NCBI GenBank assembly: GCA_037074705.1
Contig: CM073594.1
Coordinates: 61,314,509-61,378,508, forward strand
Source: Zhengitettix transpicula
Lineage: Eukaryota > Arthropoda > Insecta > Orthoptera > Tetrigidae
Length of the DNA: 64,000 nt
Direction: 5' to 3'
The notes beneath the pieces were generated by a model. That model saw nothing but the letters and a program-made list of their open reading frames with translations. It was not told the DNA's origin and made no database searches. Within the stretch, counting starts at the first letter, position 1. Each line of letters begins with the position of its first letter. Of the stretch, positions 1 through 12,755 are shown piece after piece. The translations under genes and the position numbers were made by a program.

Positions 1-3000
1 AATACAGAAAAATGTGTACAATTTTATAAATAAAACTACTCAACTTAAATTACTGTCATGATTTATAGTGATCCTAATTCACATTCTAAAAATTAATAAA
101 AATAAATGAGGACCACTGAGGAACCATTTGTTGTGTTTTATTTTTTAATTTTTCTAGATGTAAGTGTTCACGTACAGTAATTGATCGCTTGTTATATAAT
201 CTTCCTGATTTTTTCTTTAAGATACAGAATACTATAGACATAAATACTGGAGTACTAAGTTTGCTTCTAAGATCTCTTTTATAAAAAAAAAGTTATAAAA
301 ACCAAAATTATCAACACTTTTAGAATTTGATAGTTTGCAGTGATCCAAATACAGGAAAATTAGCTTACCTTGGAACTGAACATTGAGCTGAGAAAAACTA
401 TGGGAGGTTTTTCAGGATAAAATACCTAATAATCTTTCAATGTCCATGTACAATCTTCACTAAATGTTTGCTGTTCTTTTCTCAATTTAACAGGAAGCGT
501 CTTGATTTAAATCTTCGTAGACATCATTGATGGGCAGATTAGGACTAGAACCCTACACCAATTTGAAGCTCGTTTCTGTAATACTTCATTCATCTTACTT
601 AAACTCATCAATGTATTTCAAATAAGTGTGTAATGTTTTGATATTTCAGATAAACTTTTAATGATCACTTAATTAATAATAATAAAAACTACTTGTCAGA
701 AAACAATGTATTATTTAACTAAGACAAAACATAATTTCAATATACCATGTTTCATCCACAATCTTGGTATTTAATCAGGTAATATACCTTATTCTTATTA
801 GACAGATTATAGGTACATAACTTTCACAAATGCTTATAAGCTCTTTTAAGTTGTTTATCTACCTATAATCTATCTACTATATGTTAAGTAAAAATAGGGT
901 ATATTATCTGATAAAGTCCCAAAATTGTGGACGAAATTAATACATAGTTTTCTGAGAAACTGACAGTTTATCTGAAATTTTTATTTTATACCTCAGAGAA
1001 TTACTAGCAGTGTTTATAATTATTTTGAAGTTGACGTTTGCACAGAAAGTGACATCATAGAGCAACGAAATGGAGGTGTCATGCAATTCCAATCTGATGT
1101 GCATTCTCTTCCCTGTAGCTTAATTTTTCTAACTTATAACCTATATGACTATATCAAGAAAATGTATCTTGCAGTCTGTGTAAATTCTATATTTTAATGT
1201 ATTATATTTAACCTGACGATCCCACCAAAGATAAAAATTTTATTTATAAATCATGCTTAAGAGCAGACTGTGGGGTCATTTATTCCTCACTGAAATAAAG
1301 CATATATGGTAGATCACATATTTTAAATGTCTGTTCGGGCATTGTCATAACTCACTAAAGATTAAATCCCGAAAAACATTGTGCGTCATTTTTGTATGCA
1401 TATGAACATTGGATTTAGCAATTCATTCATTTGAATATTTTTGACAGGATTAGGTTACAGAAATAAACAAATGCACAAATTTAAAGAACATAATTTTAAT
1501 CAAAACTTTTATATCTATTTTTGATTTCACCGTACAGAAATGTTGAATAATATAACAGGTTCAACCTGCTTTTGGTCAACTTTACAATAAACAAGATGAA
1601 TGGGCTTAGCTTTAAGGCTTAAACATCTACAAAATATGGTAATTCTAACACAAGACTGTGATAGTGATTAGCCAGCAAAACCACTTCTCGTCAAAGGTTA
1701 ATTTATCTAATGTTAATTTTTTCTTTCCATTGCTAATATAAAATGGACCTCAATGTTTTAAATATCCCACAACCAGAACAAACTAAATTTTATTCTATTT
1801 TTTTTTCAATATTTTAACAGGTATCTAATATTACTTGGCTGTATTTATTCACATATTTTCTGAGACATCAGTGGCTTTGGGCAGTGTATTAAATTCTTAC
1901 AGATGAATAGAACAAAATAAAGCCCTTGTTTACCTTGTTAATATGTTATATACATCATGAGGTGTTAAAATACAGAATATAAAGAAAATAATTTTTCACA
2001 TTAAATTTTAACAGTATTATAGCAAAACCTTTTATTTGTACCAAATTGTATACTTTTTTTGGTTATCTTTAAGAAGATCAATGCATGCTGGCCACATGGA
2101 AGAGCGTAATTGTTACAAAGGAATCCCATTAAAAGTTTACAAATTAAATTTTAAGCCAGCAAAGTTTGGAATGAAATTATTTATTTGAATAAAATTTATA
2201 AACCACATTAAGAGTGTTTAAATGTATGTATTTAATGTGGCCTGGGTATCATAACATCAGTCTTGAAGTCTTTGCCGATGAAAGACCAGCACTGCTACAT
2301 AATGCTCAATAGGTAGAAACTACATAAATTAGATCACGTCAACTATTACACTACAATTCTAATATGACAAACTGATCCCCATCGAATCTATGTCACTAAC
2401 TAATTGAGAATGGTCGATCTGTACACAACAATAATTCTATCTGATACATAGAAAAAAATATTAAATACATTTCAATAATAAATAAGTACAACAAAATGCA
2501 AAAATTGCATGTCAAAATAAAGCTGCAGGTAAGAAGTGTCAAGCATAACCATGCTTATCTTGTCCATATTTTTTTAACATTAGATGTGCCAAAACATTTA
2601 CAACAATAACAATAATAAATGCTGTTTTACAGAAATTTAATATTTGATTCTGATTCACTCATTCAACATCACTCAACACAGACAACATTAAAAATAATTA
2701 CACAATAGAAACTTTCACAACAGTTGACTATATGTATAGGGGACGGCTATCCTGTTCCACATGGCTCGGACATTTAGACAATCACTGTTTCAGAGATGGA
2801 CAGTTGGAACAGAATAGTTGGGAAGATATAATTCAGACAAGTCTTGCTATAAGACATTTCACAACAACTCTGGGCATAAATATATTTTTCTCGCACAGTG
2901 ACGCTTGACGGAAAGTCTGAAAATATTGTATCATCACAAACTTTATGCGTGTGAACCATTAAACAATTGTGTAGAAAATTGTAAATAATATTGTTACTTT

Positions 3001-3806
3001 ATAAATATATGTTACATAAATTTATAATAATCCTTAAAACAACAACAGTAATTCTTTTATAAAAATCTGACTGAACACACATTGTGTGAATCAAATATTG
3101 GTTAAAGTTACGTTGAATTCACAGCTAAGAGACCAAAGTATAAACTTACAACTAATTAATTCCAGACTAGCTTGTGGATGGAAAGTGAGTAAAAGCAGAA
3201 GGCTGTTTGCAGTTTGACAAAATATTTACCTTCAAATATATACAATATCTTAACATCCAAAAAATATAAAATATTCACTATAATTTTGTGCTTACTGTAA
3301 AACTTTTTAAAAAATTGCAGCACAAAATATAAAATTAGAAACATTATTAAAACTCAAATAATTAACATTAAAGCATAATAAACAAAAATATTTTTTCAAG
3401 AGATATTTGACTCATTTTTAGCTGCCAAATTGTATACTATGAAAAGAATTAAAATGAAATAATTTTTCATGATTAATTTAATATTACAAACTTTTGAAAA
3501 ATTTAATTCTTAAAAACCAATTATGTTACTAAATAATTCACAATTATTAATTGGTGTTAGCCTATACACATTTTAAGAATTAATATACAAACAAAACATT
3601 TTATGATCCTTTCTTGCAATAATATTTGCAATCATAAATAAAATGTCAAGTCTAGCACAAAGGAAAGTCTGCCCTCATATGAAACCTATGAGGGAGAACA
3701 GGATTTGATTTCAATTATCCTAAATGGAAAATTAAGTAGGATATTATATTCACCACACAGTGAAGGTAACTAGAGCAAGGATGCATGAAAAAAGCTTTAC
3801 ACGAGG
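1..3806. other. Non-coding flank downstream of BicD
   Basis: AT-rich sequence with no ORF that resembles a protein I know and no convincing exon. The right part should include the 3' UTR of the minus-strand BicD gene, whose stop codon is at 3807. Several TTTATT strings (AATAAA on the minus strand) could be polyadenylation signals, but in sequence this AT-rich I cannot choose one. A short near-palindromic stretch around 775-910 reads 'ggtatattatctgataaagtccc' on one side and resembles the complement of part of the other side. Confidence 0.5.
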
Positions 3807-6800
3807 CTAGAATCTTCCAGTATGGGCACGACCAGGCAGAGGGAAGCGTGCCTTGGAGCCTCGCCCACCAGTGCTTCCCGCCGCATGCCTACGAGCACTT
3901 CGAGCTTCGTGTTCCATTTCTATAGTTTCTAAGCGCTGAGTAAGATTTAACTTTTGCTGAACTGCTAATCGCAACAGTTGATTTAGAGTCTTCTTCTCTT
4001 CTTCTGCTGCCCCTAACTGACCTTGTAACTCATCAACTTGTGTAACATACTCTTCACAACGAGCAGCAAACATTGCACGTAAACCTTTGTGGGGAAGAAA
4101 ATTTATCATTAATTACATATTTGTATATAACCTGATATCCTGTAATATGTCAAAAAATTATAATCTTATTTTTAACAATCTAAAGCTATTCAAAAATGTT
4201 AACTTGTCAGATGATTAGAGCTGTGAATAAATAAAAACTCAATAGGTACCATCTGGAATCTCACAAGTTTTCCTTCTTTTTTATAGAACATTAATGCTTT
4301 TTTTTTACAAAAGCACAAATACTCTTAGCACTGTGATTCTTAAGCGGAGAGAGAAAAATGTCACATTACAGTGGCACATTCTATAAAATAAATCTCTTTC
4401 TGTTTAATAAAAATATTGAATTGAAGCTTATAAAATTATTCCTTAATTATGTTCATTGTTCAGTAAGTACTAAAAGTCAAAATCCATTAAACAAAATTTT
4501 AAAATCATTCTAATAGCAAAGATAATGTAGACTCAGGCTCGGGAAATAATTTGTTATAAATATTATGTTTGATAGAAAAGAAGCTCCATTCTTCTGAACC
4601 TAGATATTGATTTCAATTAAACTGAAAAATATTATTATTTTATTTAGATTATATGAATGCAACATTCTAATTAGTGCTTAATTTAGGCAATCATAAAATA
4701 AAACATAATCCATACAAACTCCTATGATGAAACATACCACCATATACATTTTTTCCAATGTTTACATGTGATATGAACATAATTCAATAGTACAACTTCA
4801 AAAACCTTTTTATATTGTTTTATATTTAAGCACATTTCAAACTTACTTGAGAAGGTAGCAGCATCCTCTTTCAAAAGACGTAATTCATTCCTCAATTTTG
4901 TCATAGTCTCATTTACAATAGTTTTCTCAGTTTCATATTTTGATTTCAAATTTGTAAGTGCTACTTCAGCAGTATTCTTGTTTGATTTCAAGACACTCCT
5001 TAAAGTTGCTATCTGTTCACGCTTAGTGGACAAAAGGGACTTAAGTTTTATGACCTGTTCTTGTAGCTCACTAAGCTCTGCTTCTTTGAAGTCACTTGTG
5101 CCTGTTGAATCATTGATTTAAAAAAATTGTAAATTTTAATAATTTTGGCTTCATACTAAGGTAAATTATTTTTTAAAGTGTGTTAGAATTAGCATTTTAT
5201 TTTCAAATCTATAATCAATAAGATTACCTTCAGACATGCTAACTCTTGTTCCTTTCATTTTTGATAGCTCAATAGTATTTCCAACTGCAGAATGTAGATG
5301 CTTAACTTGATCAGAAATAGTTGCCACGTGTTTTGCCAATCTTGCTGCTTCATTTAAACTTTCCAAGTCCTTCAGTGGAATATCAGTTTTTAGACGGCTT
5401 CGGAGTAATTCAATCTTTGACATAGCAAAGTTATCCGAGCCCATTTCATCACAAGTATTGGAGTCACTCACTAAAACACAATCATCAATGCAGTTAGACC
5501 TGAGAACTCCATCTTGGAGCAACACCACTATCATTATTAAAGACATTCATTATATTCTTACAAACATGAAATACAGACAGAGGCAAACACACTGTAATTA
5601 TCATCTATTAACTTTTGCAGACAAGATATTTGACATGCAACATGCCATAACAAAGGTTCCTGATAAACTGAGCTCCAGCTGACCAGTATTTCAATTACAG
5701 GGCAGTATATTTAGACATGACTAGATATTTTCCTCTAAATATACAAAACTGTTCATTTATACATAAAGGTGAATTAATTTTTCATGCAGAATAATGAAAA
5801 ATTTAGAGAATAATGTACTTGCTTAAGTTAAAAATATAAAATAATTTATTTTAACAAATAACTTTGATGTAACTTATACCTGGTGTCCTTCCACCTTGTT
5901 TCTCATGGTCCAATAGAACTAGACTAGGTGTTTCCCCATTAACTGTGCACACATGATGGTATAACTGGGCTAATTCATCAGAGACAGAAACAAGATCATT
6001 TTGTGCTGTGTCAATAGATGAGCTTGCTTCACTGGCAAGCTCACCAAGAAGTCTCACCTCTGTCTGAAGTTCCTGAGACCACATTTCAGTATCTAGAAGC
6101 TGTAACATTAAACATTTCATGAAATCCATTTCTAAAATATAATGTTAAACTAAAATATAATAATAATAATACCTTGTTTTTAAGGTTAGTCACTTCTGTG
6201 CGAAGCTGCATCGTTGCTTCAGGGCAATTGAGGCCCTTTTCAAGTTCCTGAATATCTGTTTGTAACTGTTCAATTTCTCTGGATGCTAGCCCCAACCATT
6301 GATTATTCTGAGATATGACAAAGTTCAGCTTATCTACAGCTTGTCCCTAAAACAAAATTATAAGATAAATTTAATTTTTGAAAGGACATAAATTTAATTG
6401 ATTTTGAGACTTCAAAATAACAAAAGCATACAGTGATGCACTTAGGACAAAATGTCCAATATAACAGATGGATGAAGTAAATAAATGATTTTACAAGGAT
6501 ATAAAGATTTGATCTATTTATTAATTTTAATATAATGAAAGACAACGAAATTTACCATTAAAAAATTGTGAACAAAATATGGCATTATAATACTTAAATT
6601 TCAAGACCACAAACTATGGATTCACCAACCTGAATATTAGCCCCAAACAGCTCATCTGCTTTCTCACGAAGATGCTGCAGTGATTCTACATGAGCAGCAA
6701 GCTGCACAAGCCTCTCAACAAATGCTTTTAGTTCTCTGTCTCTACGCTCTGCATGGGCCTGAGAATCCCTCAGGTTCTGGGTCAGCAACTGATTATCACT

Positions 6801-9800
6801 TTCAGCCTGTAAATTGAAATTAGTCATTATAGTTGTGTAAATTTGTTTTAAAAATAAATTGGCATTTGTTTAATTGGCAGTTATCAATACTGGCACCCCA
6901 AATTAGATTTTTTTTAAAGGTAACAATGTTTGACAAACAATGTCATGACAACTAATTTAAATAGTTTCTTGTTACCTGTTCCAGTTGTTTCTCCAATTTC
7001 TTAAGTTCATTAAGATGAATTTCACTAAATAAATCAACTTGTCTTCCATCTGGGGAGTTGATTTCAATTGTTGAGTCATTCTGCAAGTTATCAGCAATTC
7101 TCCTCAGGTCAGGAAGGTCAACATCCCCTTCACAACCACCAGCTTCATCATCTGGCATCCCTAACAACATAAAGAAAACATAATGAAACTTGCAACTACA
7201 TTGCATATTAAAATTAGTGTTGAAAGTGAACAAGAGCTGCTTCAATAGAAGAGATTTAAGAATTAAAATAATGCAACATATTTGATAAAACTAAAACTTA
7301 AAAAATATATATCATATCAAGTAATTCAGTAACAGCATGCTCACCTCTGATACTGAATGCTAGGTTACTCAGGTTAAACATAGATTCATTATTTATACGT
7401 TGATCCAATTCCTTTTTCAGTGCATATTTTGCTTCCCGTTCAACCTACAACATTTACAATTTGGTAATAAAAAATAAATATCTGAAATAATAATTCATTA
7501 AAAATAAATTAAGAGTATTTGTATGTGTATGAATTTATCACTATATTCTTACTTGCGTTTCACAGATAACATACTATAAAAATTACACCTAAGAAAGCTT
7601 ATTTATGTGGATAGAAGACCTTTTTACAGATAAAAAAAAAATTCATGTCATTTATATATTAACAAGCATATTGCAAGCTTTTGAGTTTGCCACCTGGTTT
7701 GTGGGGTTGTGTCATACTCCCAGCTCTTTTTTATTTACTTGACAAAAGCAATAAGGATTGCAGAAATGTTGTGTGGTATTTGTATTATGTCTTCATTTTG
7801 CCTGTTCTTTGGTTATTTTTATATCTAATTAATAAAAATCTAAATAAACTAGTTTGGGTTTTTGTAATTGTGGTCTATACTCCACTTAACTGTTGTTTAA
7901 CAAACTCATTTTTAACCATTTACAAATTAAACTTTAAAAACTGTATTACCTATACATTAAAAGTTAGTACTCATTTTAAGGGAAAATAGAGGGAAAAGTC
8001 TGTAGTGTTGTATTGAAACATAACTGTATATATGAAAATTGTAGGTAATACTCAAATACTGACAATTTTTAAGGGAAGTTGAATTACATCAGTAAAAAAT
8101 ACAAGGATAAAATTAAATATTACACTTACAATAATAATACATGATTTTACAGCTTAAATACATTATTTTATATTACCTGAAGAGATTCAAGTGCCTCTTC
8201 CATCTGTTTTTCTGCTATCCCTCGTAATTTAGTTAATTCCTCAACCTGTTGATTCAAAAGCTCCAATTCTTCCTGAAATCTACCGAGTTCATGTTTGGCA
8301 ACTTCAAATTCTACCTGAAAAAATTAAATATCATATGTTTTAAGTTTCAAGCCTAACAGAAGTTAGAAATATATTTAGGATCACAATGATGATATGTTTT
8401 TGTAATCAATCAGTACCTGTGAAGATTTCAAAACAGATACTTGTTTCTGCAGGCTAATGTTTTCTTCCTCTAGCTCAGAATAATCTGTTAACAAACTGGT
8501 TTCTCTAGATTTAAGCTCTCTAAGCTCAGCTCTTAGTTTCTTTCTCTCCAATTCTGTTTGTTCCTTATTTTTATCAAGTTCATAATTTTCTTGTAATATT
8601 CTCTCTTTTTCATTTATTACTCGTTCCAGTTCTTGTCGGAGCTGAAAAAGAATAAATGAAATACAACAAGTTCACTAATAATTCAATAATTATCATTTCT
8701 GAAGGCAATTAAATTTAATTCAAACTCTGCCAATCTACATTAAGAGGCACACTTACATTTATTTTATTATAACTTTAGCTATAAAGTTGCCAAGACAAGA
8801 AAAAATTTGACTCAATTATGTCAGAATCTTAAATTACTCATTAAAGAAAAGAATTTCCCCAATAAGTATACTTTAAAAAATCAAACATAATTTTTATTAG
8901 TGACACACAAGGGAGTGGCCAGACCAGACATAAGAAATGGTTTTAAAACCAGCAAGTGTATTGTAATGTATGATAGGTAGCTAATACAAACACAACATTT
9001 ACTTTCATACAATTTTGTTGTTAATTTCACATTCAGTTACTGATGTGCAACAGCTTCAATTTTAAATTACCCTAAGCTGTTTCACTACTATATGAAACAT
9101 ATAATTAATAAAAATTACATAAGCATAAATGTCTTATTTTTAACCATCAGTTATCTGTCATAGAATTTAATTACAGGCAAAAGATATCAAATATTTCTGT
9201 CAATCTGTGAAGGACCTAATACTCTGCCACATCTGTTTGAACATCAAGAACACTGGCAGAGAATAGAGACACTTCAAAGTAACAAACATAAATGAAACTT
9301 ATCATTCCAATTTTTACTCACCTGCCTAGATTCATTTTCCAAATCAAGAATCAGCGAATTTAAAGAAGTTTCTCGTGCAGCTGATTCTGAAATCAATGAC
9401 TCCTCCTGTTCTATACCACTCTTTGTTGTAACTTTGTGTGTTGTTTGGAATTTTGCCAGGGCCTATAAATGTATTTAAAATAATAAGGAAACCATTTAAA
9501 CACTTCTAGAATAAAAATATAATCTAATATAAAAACAACTTAGATTCTTTTAAAAACTCAGTTAAATTAAAATAACTTCTATTAAAATATATCAAGTATT
9601 ATGTTGTGAAGCACAATTGTAAGAATTATGTGAATTGTTTCATATCAGTAAAATAAATTTTGCAAAAACTGTAGAAGTAAACAATCAAATGAAACAGAAT
9701 ATTAATTAGATAAATAAGTACCATATTAACTGACAAAATTAAGTAATAAAATAGATACTACACACTGTTTCTGTAATCCCAGATTTCATCAGGTGATTAA

Positions 9801-10694
9801 ATATCCCAAGAACTGAAAAACCAACACACCACACAAATTAGGTGACGATCTAAAATCTAAGTTATGTCTTTAAATCATGTGACAAAAGCAACAAGGATTG
9901 TACAAACATTGTGTGGTATGCATTTTATTTCTTATGTTTGTCTTTTAATTAATCTTTATCTAATTAGTCTACATCTAATACAAACATTTTCAAATTTCTG
10001 AAATACATTATTCATAAGAATGTAATTAATGTAACACTTTCCACATTTTAAGGGAATCCATATATATGAAATACTATTTGGAAAATTATTTGAACCTAAT
10101 ATATAAGTGAAAGCATTGATTTAATTACACTAATATGATCTGACATCAGTGCAACATAGTGATCATTTGACTATTTTGGAAACATTTATCTTGGTCACTT
10201 TAAAGAAGTCAAAGTTGAAGGTCAAGGTCTTCACAGAAAAATAATGGCAAATTGTTATTAATGTATCTCTTAAACATTAATATGTTGCCTTGCTATAGTT
10301 TTTCATCACATAGCTGATAAAAATATGAACACATTCCCTTTAAAAATCATCTATTATATCACTTAATAGTGTGAAGTCAGTTTAGGAAAATATTTCGTAA
10401 CAAAAGTATAATGTATTTTATATTATATTATAAATCTCTGCATTTAGACCATAAATTATAAAAACAAACCTCTTGTGTGATTGTGAGATCATGTTTAGCA
10501 TTTTCGTATAATGTTTCCAGCTCTTCACACTTAATCCGCAGGTTTTCTTTTTCCTCGAGGAGACCAAGACCATATTTCGCAGATTGAATTTTTTCACTGC
10601 TAGTTTGTGCTAATTCACGGCTTAGTCTGGCGATTTCTTCCCTCAATTCGTCTGCCGTAGCCGCTTGGAGGTTCAGGGACTCCGAAGATGCCAT
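3807..10694 (-). CDS. BicD: Bicaudal-D, dynein cargo adaptor (12 exons, predicted 800 aa)
   Basis: Bicaudal-D links cytoplasmic dynein/dynactin to cargo such as Rab6 vesicles and, in flies, Egalitarian-mRNA complexes. Exons read on the minus strand: 10694-10470, 9462-9322, 8641-8417, 8314-8177, 7444-7345, 7160-6976, 6806-6630, 6346-6173, 6099-5880, 5512-5228, 5101-4847, 4084-3807. All have GT-AG borders and the phases join without a frameshift to 2403 nt. The 800 aa length is close to the fly protein. The product is nearly all coiled coil. Residues 38-49 ([12 protein letters not shown]) are the CC1-box region that binds dynein light intermediate chain. The middle contains '[19 protein letters not shown]' and 'CTVNGETP', both conserved in the family. 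The last two exons (about residues 624-790) form the conserved cargo-binding domain, with '[16 protein letters not shown]' and '[14 protein letters not shown]'. The start is the ATG at 10694, giving MASSES. The 5' border of the 5512-5228 exon is the least certain, since 5470 would also be in frame. Confidence 0.97.
7681..7830 (+). repeat. Dispersed repeat arm with GTTGTGTGG core, in BicD intron
   Basis: Lies in the BicD intron between exons ending at 8177 and 7444. It reads 'gacaaaagcaataaggatt', then an A-rich GAAAT, then 'gttgtgtggtatttgtatta' and a T-rich tail. Related copies are at 9880-9960, 51525-51610 (minus), 51990-52085 and 53877-53975. See the fold-back element at 51.5 kb for the family description. 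Confidence 0.6.
9880..9965 (+). repeat. Second copy of the GTTGTGTGG repeat arm, in BicD intron 1
   Basis: Reads 'gacaaaagcaacaaggatt', then 'cattgtgtggtatgcatttt'. It matches the 7681-7830 copy over roughly 80 bases with substitutions. Being in the same orientation in two introns of one gene, it could be two insertions or an old local duplication. Confidence 0.55.
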
Positions 10695-12755
10695 ATTTGT
10701 CACTCAAAAATAAATATTGTATCGTTACCTTACAGCGTTATTGTTAAGAATAAATATTAAGCTACTTCCACAAGGAACCATATTCTTCCACATTGCCTTT
10801 TAACGCTAAATTATGTATCCAGGCTCCACTTATCTCGAAATTGATTTGACACTTGCATTATGGCACAATACACGGAGCCATTTTCAAAGATACTTCAGAA
10901 TCAAGGTGATGATGACAGAGTCGCGTTGGCACTTGATATTCACCCACACCTACTTTCACGAATACCTGCTTGATACCAACTAACTAGGTTATTCTTAGAA
11001 CTGTGGAGATGTTTATCAATTTGAAATGAAGTTTTATAGAATATACAGAAACAATGTGAAGTTTAAACGATCTGGTTAAAGCCGCCGAAATCATAAATTT
11101 AGATGAAATTTAGAAAACAAACTCAAACAGTTCTCAGGATTTTAAGAGGATAAAATTCACACGTCACCGGATGATGATATGAGTGTAATTTATTTTTCGT
11201 TTAGAGTACGGGGAATTGTTTACGCAGCACCATCCCTTTAAACTTGATTTTCCGTCTCACCTTCAATAACCTTCGAACAATTTAATTTCTCCGTAGTTTT
11301 TAAATACAAAACTACAATTATTTATACGATTCGTATATATTTCGGTTTATTGGTTCAGCCTACGATTCTGTGTGCTGTTTATTTAAAGACCCATTGTAAC
11401 TATAAATAAGCATATCAATATTTTCTGTTCTTTTAACGAAAGAACGATATCGGACCCTGGAAATCAATAACGATATTGAAACCTTAATTTTTTTATTTAA
11501 GAAAATATGACAGATAAACTTCTGAAAATGTTGATGTGACAATTGTAGTTATTGCAAGGTTCGCCGGTGGTAAGAATATGAGTACTTTATAGCCTAAAAG
11601 GAACAAGTTATAAAAAGCGGCTTATCAGAAGAAATCAAATAAATACGCGTTAATAACTATAAAAGAATAAAAATATTTTCACTTAACTGCTTTAGATCGT
11701 ATATAAATAATAATTTTGCCAAAACAAATGGGTAACAAATTATTTCAAACTAGAAAGTAATGCGCTTAATCAACTTCTGTTTCTTTCTTTCTTTTCTCCA
11801 GTGCCCAATTGACAGAATTAGCGACACTTTCCCCTTAATGTTAGACTCTCCACTTAGAACGTTTTTCTGAAACTCACTTCAAAATATATCCTAAATGCAT
11901 GAGAGTTTTAATACTCGGATAACGAGCTTACAGCACATTTATACTGTTACTGGTGTAAACACACAATAAACAACATCCAATTCGTGAACTTTCGAGGCAG
12001 TAGATTCTCTACAAACGTGATTCATTATTATATTGTATAAAAAAGGTATTTTTTTAGAAACAGCGCTGTTTTGGTTTATAATTCCAACGTATTTACAAAT
12101 TTTTAATATTTGGCTTCAATTTAGAACGCAGATAACTTATTCCTTTGAATATTTGAAGTCAAAACGTATCGCATTTTACACGTCTACAAATAGATTAGTT
12201 TGTATGCTTTTAAGTGATACTTTAATTGATAAGCCCTTTTGCACGATACGTCTAAGATCTTTGGTCGAAAATAAAAACAAATATTGGGTCAAGACCAAAG
12301 GATCTTTGATCAAGGACGAATTTGACATGAGGGAGAGGTGATGATGGGTTTAAATGTCACTCGTGAATGAAATGTTGATATGTCAAGAAAAAACTAATAG
12401 TGTACACACGACTGTTCGGGACGATTCAATCGGCAAATAGAAGCACTGACTTCATTATGTCAGATTGGTATTTTTCAGTGATGTTCCATGCTATATTTAC
12501 TTTTACGGAAGCAACCTTCAATGACTCATGAACAAAATTAGCGAAATAAAATTGTTTTCCTTTTGGTCTCGCAATCTGGATCTTTTTGCGACGTGAAGCG
12601 GAACTGTTAAGTTCAGTTAAGTGGACACTGGCAAACTATTTAAAAATACCGTCGTTGCGAAACCATTGTGGATTATTTCATGAGCCTCGCTCGTGACGCG
12701 TAAATACAAAGCATTAAAGAAATATTTCGACCGTAATGATTTATTTGTGACAATC
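10695..12755. promoter_or_regulatory. Divergent intergenic interval between BicD and Ehbp1
   Basis: About 2.06 kb separates the BicD start codon (minus) from the Ehbp1 start codon (plus), so both promoters and 5' UTRs must lie here unless there are upstream non-coding exons. I see no clear TATA box in the expected place for either gene. The sequence just upstream of BicD (about 10880-11000 and 11050-11280) has more CG dinucleotides than the introns. ORFs in this interval do not resemble known proteins. The core promoter positions are not resolved. Confidence 0.5.

Noticed and set aside
7681..7989. 102-aa hydrophobic plus-strand ORF
   Set aside because: Intronic in BicD and composed of a dispersed repeat plus T-rich DNA; hydrophobicity follows from the T content.
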